This document shows positions 26,876 to 39,030 of a stretch of 64,000 nucleotides of DNA, piece by piece. Positions within the stretch are counted from its first letter, which is position 1. Each line of letters begins with the position of its first letter. The DNA comes from Pseudomonas nicosulfuronedens. GTDB taxonomy: Bacteria; Pseudomonadota; Gammaproteobacteria; Pseudomonadales; Pseudomonadaceae. The position numbers and the translations under genes are program-made. The DNA is taken from contig NZ_SWDV01000001.1 in NCBI RefSeq assembly GCF_005877905.1, positions 349,246-413,245 on the forward strand. Direction: 5' to 3'. The notes under the pieces were generated by a model, which was not told the origin of the DNA, searched no databases, and was given only the letters and a program-made list of their open reading frames with translations.

Positions 26876-28435
26876 ATGGAGCGTCTGATCCGCCTGCTGC
26901 CGTTCCTCGCCTGGCTGCCCCAGGTCAGCGGTCGCGACCTGCGCCGTGATCTGGGCGTCGGCCTCTCCGGCGCGGTGCTGGCATTGCCGCAGTCCATGGC
27001 CTACGCACTGATCGCCGGGTTGCCGGCGGAGTACGGGCTCTACGCGGCGATACTGCCGGTGCTGATTGCCTGCCTGTGGGGTTCGTCGAAGCACATGGTC
27101 GGCGGGCCGACGGCGGCGATCTCGGTGGTGCTGTTCACCGCCATCGCCCCGCTGGCACCACCGGGCAGCACTCAGTTCATCCAGTACGCGCTGCTGCTGA
27201 CTTTCCTCGCCGGGCTGTTCCAGTGGCTGCTGGGCCTGCTGCGCTTCGGCGTGCTGGTGAACTTCGTTTCGCACTCGGTGCTGCTCGGCTTCACCTGCGG
27301 CGCCGCGCTGGTGATCGTGATCGGCCAGTTGCCGTACCTGCTCGGCATCGCCGCAGGAGGGCAGGGCACGGCACTGAGCAGCGCTGCCGCGCTCTGGTGG
27401 AAGCTGCCGCAGTTTCATGTGCCGTCACTGCTGGTAGGACTGTTCAGCCTGGTGCTGAGCCTGGTCGTGAAGCGGCTGTGGCGGCGCGGACCGGCGTTGC
27501 TGGTCGGCCTGATCGGCGCCAGCGCACTGGTCTGGGCGATGCCGGCCACATTCGCCGGAGTCGCCAAGGTGGCTGCGTTCCGCAGCGCGCTACCGCCACT
27601 GAGTCTGCTGAGGTTCGATCTGTCCGCCATTGCCCAGTTGCTCCCTGCCGCCGTGGCCTGCGGCATGCTCGGGCTGGTCACCAGCCTGTCGATTGCCCGC
27701 GCGCTGGCCGCGCGCTCGCACCAGCCGCTGGACGCGAACCAGGAGGTACGCGCGCAGGGGTTGTCCAACCTGATCGGGCCGTGGCTGTCCGGCACGCTGT
27801 CCGCTGGCTCCTTCACCCGCTCCGGGTTGAACCAGGATGCTGGCGCACGCACGCCGCTGGCCGGGGTGTTCTCCGCGCTGTGGGTGGCGCTGCTGGCCGT
27901 GGCCGGCGCCAGCCTGATCACCCACATCCCGCTGCCGGCCATGGCCGCCGGCATCCTGCTGATCTGCTGGAACCTGGTCGATCGCCCGTCCTTGCGCGCG
28001 CTATGGAAAGGCAGCCGCGCGGAATCCCTGGTGATGCTGCTGACCCTCGCCGCCACCTTGCTGCTGCCGCTGCAGAACGCCATCTACGCCGGCGTGCTGG
28101 CTTCGCTGTTCTTCTACCTCAAGCGCACCTCGCAACCGCGCGTGCAGCAATGGGCGCGCGAGGACGAGGAAGTCCTGCGCATCGAAGGCTCGATCTTCTT
28201 CGGCGCCTGCGACTACCTGCAGAAACTGATGCAGCACAGTCGGGGCGAACGCCTGGTACTGGACGCACACCACGTGAACTTCATCGACTTCGCCGGCGCG
28301 CAGATGCTGCAGCAGGAAGCCCACCGCCTGGCCAGCGAAGGGCGTTGCCTGGTGCTGCGCAATGCGCGGCCGCGAGTGAAGGCGGAGCTGGTGAAGCAGA
28401 TGGGGCAGGGCGGCGTGTTGCAGGTCGAGGAATAG
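26876..28435 (+). CDS. SulP family anion (sulfate) transporter
   Basis: 519 residues. About 11-12 membrane segments over the first 400 residues, with the SulP signature PQSMAYALIAGLPAEYGLYAA near the start and GSFTRSGLNQDAGART in the middle. A C-terminal STAS domain follows (about residues 430-519: EVLRIEGSIFFGACDYLQKL, LDAHHVNFIDFAGAQML). The start is only 7 bases after the binding-protein stop, so it is in the betC operon, which suggests sulfate transport linked to choline-sulfate breakdown. Import of choline sulfate itself, or bicarbonate transport, cannot be excluded. Confidence 0.88.
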   Translation: MERLIRLLPFLAWLPQVSGRDLRRDLGVGLSGAVLALPQSMAYALIAGLPAEYGLYAAILPVLIACLWGSSKHMVGGPTAAISVVLFTAIAPLAPPGSTQFIQYALLLTFLAGLFQWLLGLLRFGVLVNFVSHSVLLGFTCGAALVIVIGQLPYLLGIAAGGQGTALSSAAALWWKLPQFHVPSLLVGLFSLVLSLVVKRLWRRGPALLVGLIGASALVWAMPATFAGVAKVAAFRSALPPLSLLRFDLSAIAQLLPAAVACGMLGLVTSLSIARALAARSHQPLDANQEVRAQGLSNLIGPWLSGTLSAGSFTRSGLNQDAGARTPLAGVFSALWVALLAVAGASLITHIPLPAMAAGILLICWNLVDRPSLRALWKGSRAESLVMLLTLAATLLLPLQNAIYAGVLASLFFYLKRTSQPRVQQWAREDEEVLRIEGSIFFGACDYLQKLMQHSRGERLVLDAHHVNFIDFAGAQMLQQEAHRLASEGRCLVLRNARPRVKAELVKQMGQGGVLQVEE

Positions 28436-28449
28436 AACCGGGGGCAGTT

Positions 28450-28530
28450 GTAGGAGCGAGCTTGCTCGCGAACAGAGTTTCCAGGCTGCTCCGCTGCTGG
28501 GCGCTGGTTCGCGAGCAAGCTCGCTCCTAC
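28450..28530. repeat. REP-type palindromic repeat pair (family A)
   Basis: GTAGGAGCGAGCTTGCTCGC and the inverted arm GCGAGCAAGCTCGCTCCTAC separated by about 35 bases, between the convergent SulP and aroE genes. Confidence 0.85.
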
Positions 28531-28555
28531 AGGAAGCCGGTCCGTACCGCGGGTG

Positions 28556-29377
28556 TCAGCCCTTGAGCTGACGACGCAACTCCTCGAGGACCGGTGCCGA
28601 ATCCGGCCGCACACCGCGCCACAGCAAGAAGGCTTCCGCCGCCTGCTCCACCAGCATGCCCAGCCCGTCGATGCAGCGCGCCGCGCCATGCTCGGCGGCC
28701 CAGCGGTTGAAGGCCGTCACGTCCTTGCCGTACATCATGTCGTAGCAGACGGTATGCCCCGGTTTGATCAGCGCGGGATCGATGGGCGGCAGCTCGCCGG
28801 CCAGGGAAGCCGAGGTGCCGTTGACGATCAGGTCGAACGGCTCGTCGCGCAGGTCAAACCCGCCGCCACGCACATCGCCTAGATCCTTGAACTCCCCGGC
28901 CAGTTGCTCGGCCTTCGACGCCGTGCGGTTGGCAATGACGATGCAGGCCGGCTGCTGGCCGAGGAAGGGTTCGAGGATGCCGCGCACGGCACCGCCCGCG
29001 CCCAGCACCAGGATGCGCGCACCGCGCAGGACGACGCCATGGTTCACCCTGAGGTCTCGGGTCAGCCCGGCGCCGTCGGTGTTGTCGCCCAGCAGTCCGC
29101 CGCCTTCGAGCTTCTTCAGGGTATTTACCGCGCCAGCCCGACGCGCACGTTCGCTCAGCTCGGTGGCCAGTCGGTAGGCGTCTTCCTTGAACGGTACGGT
29201 AACGTTGCCGCCCAGGCCCTCGACAAAGAATTCGCGGGCGTTCCCGGCGAAATCATCCAGCGGTGCCAGCCTCGCGTCATAACTCAACGCCTGGCCGGTC
29301 TGCTCGGCGAACAGGCGGTGGATCTGCGGCGACTTGCTGTGGCCGATGGGATTGCCGAAGACGCAGTAGCGGTCCAT
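28556..29377 (-). CDS. aroE: Shikimate dehydrogenase
   Basis: 273 residues. Reduces 3-dehydroshikimate with NADPH in aromatic amino-acid synthesis. It starts at the ATG before [16 protein letters not shown], the family's conserved start. The catalytic lysine is in [17 protein letters not shown] holds the catalytic aspartate, the dinucleotide motif is GAGGAVRG, and NRTASKA binds [17 protein letters not shown] closes the protein. A longer frame upstream runs through a family B repeat and is not used. hemF lies upstream on the same strand. Confidence 0.95.
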   Translation of the reverse strand: MDRYCVFGNPIGHSKSPQIHRLFAEQTGQALSYDARLAPLDDFAGNAREFFVEGLGGNVTVPFKEDAYRLATELSERARRAGAVNTLKKLEGGGLLGDNTDGAGLTRDLRVNHGVVLRGARILVLGAGGAVRGILEPFLGQQPACIVIANRTASKAEQLAGEFKDLGDVRGGGFDLRDEPFDLIVNGTSASLAGELPPIDPALIKPGHTVCYDMMYGKDVTAFNRWAAEHGAARCIDGLGMLVEQAAEAFLLWRGVRPDSAPVLEELRRQLKG

Positions 29378-29424
29378 GGGAAGTCCTGGAGATTTTCTGG
29401 TCGTGGAAGATTCGAGGGGGAGGT

Positions 29425-29503
29425 GATGGGTATCGCTGCGCTCCACGCCATCCTACGCATACCGATCAGCCCCGTAGGATGGATGGACCCTAGGCGATAC
29501 CCA

Positions 29504-29505
<2 letters not shown>
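29425..29505. repeat. Family B repeat arms in inside-out order
   Basis: GATGGGTATCGCTGCGCTCC...CATCCTAC comes first and GTAGGATGG...GATACCCATC second, the opposite order to the three other family B copies. It fills the gap between hemF and aroE; the right arm ends within a few bases of the hemF stop codon. Confidence 0.75.
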
Positions 29506-31578
<2,073 letters not shown>

Positions 31579-31588
31579 TCTGAAGAGC

Positions 31589-31640
31589 GTTCGCGAGCAA
31601 GCTCGCTCCTACAAGAGCGGAAGCAACCTGTAGGAGCGAG
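31589..31640. repeat. REP-type repeat (family A), second arm truncated
   Basis: A full arm GCGAGCAAGCTCGCTCCTAC at 31593-31612, then after 17 bases only GTAGGAGCGAG, where the second palindrome arm breaks off into unrelated sequence. The arms are also in the inside-out order relative to the other three copies. Confidence 0.7.
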
Positions 31641-31661
31641 GAGGACGCCCGGCTCTCCAGC

Positions 31662-32222
31662 CTATGACGGGCGAACCGTCTCGCCAGTGCGCAGGTCACG
31701 AATAAGGCTCGGATTACGGCGCCCGCCCAGGGCGCCACCGAGCACGCCATCCAGTTCGCCACGGAAGTACTGCTCGACGCGCAGGCGACTGCGCGCAGCG
31801 GGGCGGCCGGCAGGGTTGGCGGAGGTCGAGATCAGCGGGCCGGTGAAGCGGCACAGCTCGCGCACCAGCGGATGGTCGGTGACGCGCAGGGCGACGGTAT
31901 CGTGCTCGCCGGTCACCCACTCTGGCAGGCGGCCCTGATGCGGTACCAACCAGGTGTTCGGGCCCGGCCAACTGGCGGCAAGTTTCTCCTGCCAGGCTTC
32001 GGGCAGGTCCTCCAGGAGAAAGTCGAACTGGCGGATGTCGCCGGCCACCACGATCATGCCCTTTTCCACCGGGCGCGCCTTGATCGCCAGCAGGCGGTAC
32101 ACGGCATCGGCGCTCCACGGGTCGCAGCCCAGGCCCCAGACGGCTTCGGTCGGGTAAGCGATCACACCGCCATCGCGCACGACCTGGGCCATGCGCTGGG
32201 TACGCCAGTTGCTGTACATCAT
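31662..32222 (-). CDS. tsaC: Threonylcarbamoyl-AMP synthase
   Basis: 186 residues of the YrdC fold. Makes threonylcarbamoyl-AMP from threonine, bicarbonate and ATP for the t6A37 modification of ANN-decoding tRNAs. Typical motifs are [18 protein letters not shown] near the start, [14 protein letters not shown], and [20 protein letters not shown] near the C-terminus completes the substrate site. The first of two adjacent ATGs is used; GAGG lies six bases before it. It is followed upstream by dprA in the same direction. Confidence 0.94.
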   Translation of the reverse strand: MMYSNWRTQRMAQVVRDGGVIAYPTEAVWGLGCDPWSADAVYRLLAIKARPVEKGMIVVAGDIRQFDFLLEDLPEAWQEKLAASWPGPNTWLVPHQGRLPEWVTGEHDTVALRVTDHPLVRELCRFTGPLISTSANPAGRPAARSRLRVEQYFRGELDGVLGGALGGRRNPSLIRDLRTGETVRPS

Positions 32223-32260
32223 GAATTCCTCAGGTCTGCGATGCGCGGCAGTTTACGTGC

Positions 32261-33361
32261 TCAGGGGGCGCGATGCACCCAGACGCCGGCCTCGCAGGCC
32301 ACCCGCCCGTCCAGCTCCAGCTCGGTGAGCTCCACCAGCACCTGCGGTAGTTCCAGACCGCTACGCAAGGCCAGATGCTCACTGCTTTGCGGCGCGGCGC
32401 GCAGCAGATCGACCAGAGGGTGCGGCGGCAACGCTGGCGCGACCTCAACCGTCGGAACGCCTTGCGTCCATCCCTGCAGCCCTTCGAGGATGTGCTCGAC
32501 CGTCTCCACCAGCATCGCTCCCTGGCGGATCAGCTCGTGGCATCCACGCGCGCCGGGGTGGTGGATGGAGCCGGGAATTGCATAGACCTCGCGGCCCTGC
32601 TCGGCAGCCAGTCGCGCGGTGATCAGCGACCCGCTGGACGGGCTGGCTTCCACCACCAGCGTGCCCAGGGAGAGGCCGCTGATGATCCGGTTGCGCCGTG
32701 GGAAGTTCGAAGCCTGGGGCGCGCAGTTCAGCGGCAGCTCCGAGATCACCGCTCCGCCCTGCTCGACGATGCGTTTCGCCAGCCCGAGGTGACGACGCGG
32801 ATAGAGATGCTCCAGGCCTGTGCCCAGTACGGCAACGGTCTTGCCATCGGCCTCCAGTGCCCCTTCATGGGCCGCGCCGTCGATGCCCAGCGCCAGCCCG
32901 CTGGTGATCACGAAGCCACCGCCGGCCAAGCTGCGGGCGAAGGCCCGTGCGGTATCCAACCCCGGTTTGCTGGCCCGGCGACTGCCGACCATCGCCAGCT
33001 GCGGCCGCTCCAGCAGGCGAGGATCGCCGGCCAGGAACAGAAGCGGCGGCGCATCATCCAGTTCGGCGAGCAGGGCGGGGTAAGCTGGCGCGTCCCACAT
33101 GACCAGATGATGCTCGGGCGCCTCCAGCCAGTGCAGCGCCTTGGCCGCCTGCTCGCGGATGGCGGCATCGCGGCGTGGTTCCGCGCAAACGGCGGGCAAT
33201 CCCAGGGAGCGCCAGGCCGCCGCCGGCGCGCTCAAGGCGGCGGAAGCCGAGCCGAAGGCCCCCAGCAAACGGCGAAAGCGCCGGGGCCCCAGTTCGGGCA
33301 ATCCATGCAGGCGCAGCCGCGCTTCGAGTTCGGACGGAGAAAGGGTCGGATCGAGGGGCAT
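32261..33361 (-). CDS. dprA: DNA processing protein DprA
   Basis: 366 residues. Loads RecA on incoming single-stranded DNA in natural transformation. An N-terminal SAM-like helical part (LPELGPRRFRRLLGAFG) precedes the Rossmann core with MVGSRRASKPGLDTARAFAR, VITSGLALGIDGAAHEGAL and VAVLGTGLEHLYPRRH. SSGSLITARLAAEQGREVYAIPG completes the core, and a short winged-helix domain ends the protein (HLALRSGLELPQVLVELTEL). It lies 38 bases before tsaC on the same strand, and the LysM gene precedes it. Confidence 0.94.
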   Translation of the reverse strand: MPLDPTLSPSELEARLRLHGLPELGPRRFRRLLGAFGSASAALSAPAAAWRSLGLPAVCAEPRRDAAIREQAAKALHWLEAPEHHLVMWDAPAYPALLAELDDAPPLLFLAGDPRLLERPQLAMVGSRRASKPGLDTARAFARSLAGGGFVITSGLALGIDGAAHEGALEADGKTVAVLGTGLEHLYPRRHLGLAKRIVEQGGAVISELPLNCAPQASNFPRRNRIISGLSLGTLVVEASPSSGSLITARLAAEQGREVYAIPGSIHHPGARGCHELIRQGAMLVETVEHILEGLQGWTQGVPTVEVAPALPPHPLVDLLRAAPQSSEHLALRSGLELPQVLVELTELELDGRVACEAGVWVHRAP

Positions 33362-33448
33362 GGCGCAGTCCTTGGCGTGGGGAAGACGCCCGGACTATGC
33401 CGCGCCGGGTGGCGCCCCCGCTGTCGGACCCTTCCGGATCGCGCCCAC

Positions 33449-33477
33449 AAAAAACCCCGCCGAAGCGGGGTTTTCTT
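33449..33477 (-). terminator. Rho-independent terminator after the LysM gene
   Basis: On the minus strand ACCCCGC TTCG GCGGGGT is followed by TTTTTTG, 16 bases past the stop codon at 33493. Confidence 0.85.
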
Positions 33478-33492
33478 CAACTCATGCGTCGA

Positions 33493-34518
33493 TCAGGGGT
33501 TCAGGACGCGATCGTTGACTTCCAGCGAACGGGTGGCGCTCAGCACCAGGCCGTAGCTCAGACGGTTGTAGGTGCGGAAGATCATCACCAGGCCAGAGCG
33601 CTCGTCCGGGATCTTCACCATCTCTTCGGTAACGCGGTCGCGCACGGTTTCGCCCAGCTTGTAGATCGCCAGCACGTTGCCTTCGGCCAGGCCATCGCGA
33701 GTACCCTTGTCGATGGTCACCACGTCGTACTTGCCGATCTGGGTCACGCCACGCGGCACGTCGATGATGATGCCCTTGATCGGAGTGCTCGGTTCGCTGG
33801 GCATGAAGGTCGAGGTGATCGCACGTTCCTCGGTGGGGAACAGGCGGTCGCCCGGACGGACTTCCTGGGTCGTGCGGGTCAGGTTCAGGGTAGCGATATC
33901 GCCTTCCTTCGCCGTGACATTGCTGCTGCCGACGTCCATGGCGTCGATGCCCAGGACTTCGTTGGTTTCCGGGTCGCGGTAGACCTTCGCCTGGCGGAAG
34001 ATGCCGTAGCTGCCCTCTTCGGACAGTGCGTTGCCACGAGCGTAGGCACGGTCGCCGGCGCCGCTGATCACGCTTTCCTGGTCGCCCGCGACCACATAGG
34101 GGGCGTTGGAGAAGTCGGCGTCACTGTCGACGATACGGTTGGACAGCAGGAAGGCGTTGATCTTGTCCAGCGGGATGGTCGGGATCGCCTCGGCGATCGG
34201 GGTGCTGCGCACCCGCGGCGACAGCTTGATGGTCCCGCGCGATTCGCCGCGGTTGAGCATCAGGCGTGGCTGGCCGTCGATATAGGTAAGGCTCAGCACG
34301 TCACCCGGGTAGATCAGGTGCGGGTTCTGAATCTGCGGATTCACCTGCCAGATTTCCGGCCACTTCCACGGCTTGCTGAGGAACTTGCCGGAGATGTCCC
34401 AGAGGGTGTCGCCCTTCACTACGGTGTAGCGATCCGGATGGCCTTCCTTGAGCTGCACGGCAGCCTGCGCCACCCCGCCTGCGGCGAGCAGCAGCAGGGC
34501 GAGTAGTGTTTTCCTCAT
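33493..34518 (-). CDS. LysM domain periplasmic protein
   Basis: 341 residues with a signal peptide (LLALLLLAAGGVAQA|AVQL). A single LysM module directly follows (RYTVVKGDTLWDISGKFLSK to IYPGDVLSLTY, about residues 30-80), giving peptidoglycan or chitin-like glycan binding. The remaining 250 residues are a conserved Pseudomonas region without a catalytic motif that I recognise. It is divergent from def and next to dprA, the same place as PA0020 of P. aeruginosa. The ATG follows AGGGATTCACCGC. Confidence 0.85.
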   Translation of the reverse strand: MRKTLLALLLLAAGGVAQAAVQLKEGHPDRYTVVKGDTLWDISGKFLSKPWKWPEIWQVNPQIQNPHLIYPGDVLSLTYIDGQPRLMLNRGESRGTIKLSPRVRSTPIAEAIPTIPLDKINAFLLSNRIVDSDADFSNAPYVVAGDQESVISGAGDRAYARGNALSEEGSYGIFRQAKVYRDPETNEVLGIDAMDVGSSNVTAKEGDIATLNLTRTTQEVRPGDRLFPTEERAITSTFMPSEPSTPIKGIIIDVPRGVTQIGKYDVVTIDKGTRDGLAEGNVLAIYKLGETVRDRVTEEMVKIPDERSGLVMIFRTYNRLSYGLVLSATRSLEVNDRVLNP

Positions 34519-34656
34519 GCGGTGAATCCCTTTATTATGTGTACACATGAAACGCCTGGAAGCCGCCCCTACCGCGCTTTCCAGCCGTTTTTCGATGCTG
34601 CTCAGCATATTAGCAGCCGATTTTGACTTTATTCCACAAGTGCATCACAAACGTAT

Positions 34657-35163
34657 ATGGCCATTCTGAACATTCTCGAATTCCCCGATCCGCGCCTGCG
34701 GACCATCGCCAAGCCGGTCACGGTCTTCGATGACGCCCTGCGTACGCTGATCGACGACATGTTCGAGACCATGTACGAGGCGCCGGGCATCGGTCTTGCG
34801 GCGACGCAGATCAACGTGCACAAGCGCGTCGTGGTGATGGACCTGTCCGAGGACAAGTCCGAACCCCGGGTCTACATCAACCCGGAGTTCGAATTCCTCA
34901 CCGAGGAAATGGACCAGTACCAGGAAGGCTGCCTGTCGGTACCCGGCTTCTACGAAAATGTAGACCGTCCGCAGAAAGTGCGGATCAAGGCCCAGGACCG
35001 CGATGGCAATCCGTTCGAGGAAGTGGCCGAGGGCCTGCTCGCCGTGTGCATCCAGCACGAGTGCGATCACCTCAACGGCAAGCTGTTCGTCGACTACCTG
35101 TCCAACCTCAAGCGCGACCGCATCCGCAAGAAGCTGGAAAAGCAGCACCGGCAACAGGCGTGA
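34657..35163 (+). CDS. def: Peptide deformylase
   Basis: 168 residues. Removes the formyl group from the first methionine of new proteins. All three family motifs are present: [17 protein letters not shown] with the metal ligand Cys92, and QHECDHLNG with His134, Glu135 and His138. It opens the def-fmt-rsmB-trkA series. A strong terminator-like hairpin directly follows its stop and precedes fmt, so part of the transcription may end there. Confidence 0.97.
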   Translation: MAILNILEFPDPRLRTIAKPVTVFDDALRTLIDDMFETMYEAPGIGLAATQINVHKRVVVMDLSEDKSEPRVYINPEFEFLTEEMDQYQEGCLSVPGFYENVDRPQKVRIKAQDRDGNPFEEVAEGLLAVCIQHECDHLNGKLFVDYLSNLKRDRIRKKLEKQHRQQA

Positions 35164-35173
35164 CCCCATCCCC

Positions 35174-35206
35174 CAAAGGCTTGCCCCGGCAAGCCTTTTG
35201 TTTTTT
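35174..35206 (+). terminator. Terminator-like hairpin between def and fmt
   Basis: AAAGGCTTGCC CC GGCAAGCCTTT followed by TGTTTTTT: a perfect 11-base stem with T tract. It ends 11 bases before the fmt start and overlaps the place where fmt's ribosome site should be. Confidence 0.8.
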
Positions 35207-35217
35207 GTGAGCCCGAT

Positions 35218-36177
35218 ATGAGCCAAGCACTGCGCATCGTCTTCGCCGGCACCCCGGAATTCGCCGCCGAACACCTCAAGGCCCTGCTGGATACGCCGCA
35301 CGAGATCGTCGCCGTCTACACCCAGCCGGACCGCCCGGCGGGCCGTGGCCAGAAGCTGATGCCCAGCCCGGTCAAACAGCTCGCCGTGGAGAACGGCCTG
35401 CCGGTGCTGCAGCCGCCGACCCTGCGCGACGCTGACGCCCAGGCCGAGCTGGCCGCGCTCAAGCCGGACCTGATGGTGGTGGTCGCCTACGGCCTGATCC
35501 TGCCGCAGCTGGTGCTGGATATCCCGCGCCTGGGCTGCATCAACAGCCACGCCTCGCTGCTGCCGCGCTGGCGCGGCGCCGCGCCGATCCAGCGCGCGGT
35601 GGAGACGGGCGATGCCGAAAGCGGCGTCACCGTGATGCAGATGGAAGCGGGCCTGGACACCGGGCCGATGCTGCTCAAGGTCAGCACAGCGATTACCGCT
35701 GACGACACCGGCGGCAGCCTCCACGACCGTTTGGCTGAGCTCGGCCCGAAAGCCGTCGTCGAAGCCATCTCCGGCCTCGCCGTGGGCACGCTCAAAGGCG
35801 AGGTGCAGGATGACGCCCTGGCCACCTACGCGCACAAGCTGAACAAGGAAGAGGCGCGCATCGACTGGACCCACCCGGCCGACGAACTGGAGCGCCGCAT
35901 CCGCGCCTTCACGCCCTGGCCGGTGTGCCATACCACCCTCGGCGAAGCCGCGCTGAAAGTGCTCGGCGCCAAGCCGGCAGAGGGCAAGGGCGAGCCGGGC
36001 AAGATCCTCGGTGCCAGCCGCGACGGCCTGCTGGTCGCCTGCGGTGAGGGCGCGCTGCTGCTGACCCGCCTGCAACTGCCCGGCGGCAAGCCGCTGGCCT
36101 TCGCCGACCTGTTCAACAGCCGCCGCGAGCAGTTCGCACCTGGACAGGTGCTGGGACAACAAGGGCAGGGCGCATGA
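35218..36177 (+). CDS. fmt: Methionyl-tRNA formyltransferase
   Basis: 319 residues. Formylates initiator Met-tRNA using 10-formyl-tetrahydrofolate. Seen are [13 protein letters not shown] at the start, the catalytic region [18 protein letters not shown] with its Asn and His, and the D in [13 protein letters not shown]. The C-terminal tRNA-binding domain starts around residue 210. It overlaps rsmB by four bases (ATGA). Its ribosome site is poor: the terminator's T tract lies directly upstream, so coupling or read-through may limit its output. Confidence 0.97.
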   Translation: MSQALRIVFAGTPEFAAEHLKALLDTPHEIVAVYTQPDRPAGRGQKLMPSPVKQLAVENGLPVLQPPTLRDADAQAELAALKPDLMVVVAYGLILPQLVLDIPRLGCINSHASLLPRWRGAAPIQRAVETGDAESGVTVMQMEAGLDTGPMLLKVSTAITADDTGGSLHDRLAELGPKAVVEAISGLAVGTLKGEVQDDALATYAHKLNKEEARIDWTHPADELERRIRAFTPWPVCHTTLGEAALKVLGAKPAEGKGEPGKILGASRDGLLVACGEGALLLTRLQLPGGKPLAFADLFNSRREQFAPGQVLGQQGQGA

Positions 36178-37484
36178 GTACCAATCCTCGCCTGGCGGCC
36201 GCCCGAGCGCTGGCCGCAGTCCTCGCCGGCCGCGCCTCGCTGGGCAGCTCGCTGCCGACCCAGCTGGAGAACGTCGAGCCGCGTGACCGTGGCCTGGTGC
36301 AGGAGCTGGCCTTTGGCGCCGCCCGCTGGCAACCGCGTCTGTCCACCCTCGCCGCTCGCCTGCTGCAGAAGCCGTTCAAGGCCGGCGACCGTGACGTCGA
36401 GGCGCTACTGCTGGTCGGCCTCTACCAGCTGCTCTACACCCGTATTCCCCCGCACGCGGCCATCGGCGAGACCGTCGGCTGCGCGGACAAGCTGAAGAAG
36501 CCCTGGGCCAAGGGCCTGCTCAACGCCGTGCTGCGCCGCGCCCAGCGCGAGAGCGAAACCCTGCTGGCCGAGGTCGACAAGGACCCGGCCGCGCGCCTGG
36601 CACACCCGCGCTGGCTGCAGAAGGCCCTGAAGAAGTCCTGGCCGGAGCAGTTCGAGGCCATTTGCGCCGCCAACAACGCCCACCCGCCGATGACCCTGCG
36701 GGTGAACCGCCGCCACGGCAGCCGCGATGCCTATCTGGAAGAGCTGAACCGCGTCGGCTTCGAAGCGACCGCCTGCGAGTTCAGCCGCGATGGCATCAAC
36801 CTCGTGCAGCCATGCGATGTACGCGAGCTGCCTGGCTTCGCCGAAGGCCGCGTCAGCGTGCAGGACGAAGCTGCGCAGCTGGCCGCCGACCTGCTGGAAC
36901 TGGCGCCGAACCAGCGCGTGCTGGACGCCTGCTGCGCCCCCGGCGGCAAGACCTGCCACCTGATGGAAGCCGAGCCCGCGCTGGCCGGCGTGGTCGCCGT
37001 GGACCTGGAAGAAAGCCGCCTGGTGCGCGTACGCGAAAACCTCGCGCGCCTGCAACTCGACGCCCAGCTGTTCGCCGCCGATGCCCGCGACACCGCGGCC
37101 TGGTGGGACGGCAAACCCTTCCAGCGCATCCTGCTGGACGCGCCGTGCTCCGCCACGGGCGTGATCCGTCGTCACCCGGACATCAAGCTGACCCGCACCG
37201 CCGAGGACATCGAGGCGCTGGCAAAGCTGCAAGGCGAGCTGCTCGACGCGCTGTGGGCGACCCTCGAGGTCGGCGGCGTGATGGTCTATGCGACGTGCTC
37301 GGTGATGCCGCAGGAGAACAGCGAGCAGATCGCCGCGTTCCTCGGTCGCACTCCCGGCGCCCGCGAGCTGGACCTGCCCGGTCCCTGGGGCCTCAAGCAG
37401 CCTCACGGCCGCCAGCTGTTGCCGCAGCAAGGCGGGCATGACGGTTTCTACTATGCCAAGCTGATCAAGATTTCGGCGAAGTAA
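36174..37484 (+). CDS. rsmB: 16S rRNA m5C967 methyltransferase
   Basis: 436 residues. Methylates C967 of 16S rRNA. The N-terminal 150 residues form a NusB-like RNA-binding domain ([19 protein letters not shown]). The methyltransferase domain has the SAM motif [14 protein letters not shown] and the catalytic cysteine in [18 protein letters not shown], with a second in [10 protein letters not shown]. Start overlaps the fmt stop. The protein is also known as Sun or RrmB. Confidence 0.96.
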   Translation: MSTNPRLAAARALAAVLAGRASLGSSLPTQLENVEPRDRGLVQELAFGAARWQPRLSTLAARLLQKPFKAGDRDVEALLLVGLYQLLYTRIPPHAAIGETVGCADKLKKPWAKGLLNAVLRRAQRESETLLAEVDKDPAARLAHPRWLQKALKKSWPEQFEAICAANNAHPPMTLRVNRRHGSRDAYLEELNRVGFEATACEFSRDGINLVQPCDVRELPGFAEGRVSVQDEAAQLAADLLELAPNQRVLDACCAPGGKTCHLMEAEPALAGVVAVDLEESRLVRVRENLARLQLDAQLFAADARDTAAWWDGKPFQRILLDAPCSATGVIRRHPDIKLTRTAEDIEALAKLQGELLDALWATLEVGGVMVYATCSVMPQENSEQIAAFLGRTPGARELDLPGPWGLKQPHGRQLLPQQGGHDGFYYAKLIKISAK

Positions 37485-37529
37485 CAGCCGCCGACTCCCA
37501 ACGGATCGAAACGGAAAGCACCCTGCTCC

Positions 37530-38903
37530 ATGAAGATCATCATCCTCGGTGCCGGCCAGGTCGGCGGCACTCTGGCCGAGCACCTGGCCAGCGAAGCCAA
37601 CGACATCACCGTGGTCGACACCGACGGCGAACGCCTGCGCGACCTCAACGACCGCCTGGACATCCGTACCGTCCACGGCAAGGCCTCGTTCCCCACCGTG
37701 CTGCGCCAGGCCGGCGCCGACGACGCCGACATGCTGGTGGCGGTGACCAACAGCGACGAGGTGAACATGGTGGCCTGCCAGGTCGCCTACACCCTGTTCA
37801 ATACCCCAACGCGGATCGCCCGCGTCCGCGAGGCGGCGTACCTGACCCGCGCGGGGCTGTTCGACAACGAGGCGATCCCGGTCGATGTGCTGATCAGCCC
37901 CGAGCAGGTGGTGACCAACTACATCAAGCGCCTGGTGGAGTATCCCGGCGCCCTGCAGGTGATCGACTTCGCCGAAGGCAAGGCCCAGCTGGTGGGCATC
38001 CGCGCCTACTACGGCGGCCCGCTGGTGGGGCAGGAACTGCGCCAGCTGCGCGAGCACATGCCCAACGCCGATACCCGCGTGGCGGCGATCTACCGGCGCA
38101 ACCGGCCGATCATTCCCCAGGGCGACACGGTGATCGAGGCCGACGACGAGGTGTTCTTCATCGCCGCCAAGGCCCACATCCGCGCGGTGATGGGCGAGAT
38201 GCGCCGGCTGGAGGACAGCTACAAGCGGATCATCATCGCCGGCGGCGGCAACATCGGCGAGCGCCTGGCCGAGGCCATCGAGAGCCGCTACCAGGTGAAG
38301 ATCATCGAGATGAACCCGGCGCGCTGCCGACACCTCTCCGACAGCCTGGACAGCTCCATCGTGCTGCAGGGCAGCGCCTCGGACCGCGACCTGCTGCTGG
38401 AAGAGAACATCGGCGACACCGACCTGTTCCTCGCCCTGACCAACGACGACGAGGCCAACATCATGTCCTCGCTGCTGGCCAAGCGCCTGGGCGCGCGCAA
38501 GGTGATGACGCTGATCAACAACCCCGCCTACGTCGACCTGGTGCAGGGCGGTGAGATCGACATCGCCATCAGCCCCCAGCTGGCCACCATCGGCACGTTG
38601 CTCACCCACGTACGCCGGGGCGACATCGAGAGCGTGCACTCCCTGCGCCGCGGCGCCGCCGAGGCCATCGAGGTGGTCGCCCACGGCGACGCCAAGTCGA
38701 GCAAGGTGATCGGCCGCAAGATCAACGAAGTGCAGCTGCCGCCGGGCACCACCATCGGCGCGGTGATCCGCGACGACGACGTGCTGATCGCCCACGGCGA
38801 GACGAAGATCGAATCTGGCGACCACGTGATCCTCTTCGTGGTGGACAAGAAGCGCATCCGCGACGTCGAGCGACTGTTCCAGGCCGGCCTGACCTTCTTC
38901 TGA
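37530..38903 (+). CDS. trkA: Trk potassium system NAD-binding regulatory subunit
   Basis: 457 residues made of two RCK_N-RCK_C repeats. NAD-binding glycine motifs are at the start of each half ([17 protein letters not shown] and [17 protein letters not shown]). It sits on the cytoplasmic face of the TrkH channel and gates it through NAD(H)/ATP binding. The ATG comes 45 bases after rsmB. trkH follows 127 bases downstream on the same strand, after a hairpin. Confidence 0.97.
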   Translation: MKIIILGAGQVGGTLAEHLASEANDITVVDTDGERLRDLNDRLDIRTVHGKASFPTVLRQAGADDADMLVAVTNSDEVNMVACQVAYTLFNTPTRIARVREAAYLTRAGLFDNEAIPVDVLISPEQVVTNYIKRLVEYPGALQVIDFAEGKAQLVGIRAYYGGPLVGQELRQLREHMPNADTRVAAIYRRNRPIIPQGDTVIEADDEVFFIAAKAHIRAVMGEMRRLEDSYKRIIIAGGGNIGERLAEAIESRYQVKIIEMNPARCRHLSDSLDSSIVLQGSASDRDLLLEENIGDTDLFLALTNDDEANIMSSLLAKRLGARKVMTLINNPAYVDLVQGGEIDIAISPQLATIGTLLTHVRRGDIESVHSLRRGAAEAIEVVAHGDAKSSKVIGRKINEVQLPPGTTIGAVIRDDDVLIAHGETKIESGDHVILFVVDKKRIRDVERLFQAGLTFF

Positions 38904-38909
38904 TCGACG

Positions 38910-38935
38910 GGCGGGCCGCCATTTAGCGGCCCGCC
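38910..38935. terminator. GC-rich hairpin between trkA and trkH
   Basis: GGCGGGCCGC CATTTA GCGGCCCGCC, a perfect 10-base stem without a T tract, seven bases after the trkA stop. It may pause transcription or protect the mRNA end rather than act as a full terminator. Confidence 0.5.
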
Positions 38936-39030
38936 AGATCAATCCCAGACGGATTCAGACAGGTCCTACTGCGCCACTTCACGTCTCTTGTCACCCTGCG
39001 CGGCCTGTTCCTGCTAGCCAGCCTCCGGTC

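Noticed and set aside
29378..29446. N-terminal extension of AroE beginning MERSDTH
   Set aside because: The extra codons come from the arm of a family B repeat; the same short peptide appears wherever this repeat is read in that frame.
36405..38942. 845-residue open frame antisense to rsmB and trkA
   Set aside because: It spans two well-recognised genes and the gap between them; composition is that of a reverse-strand shadow.
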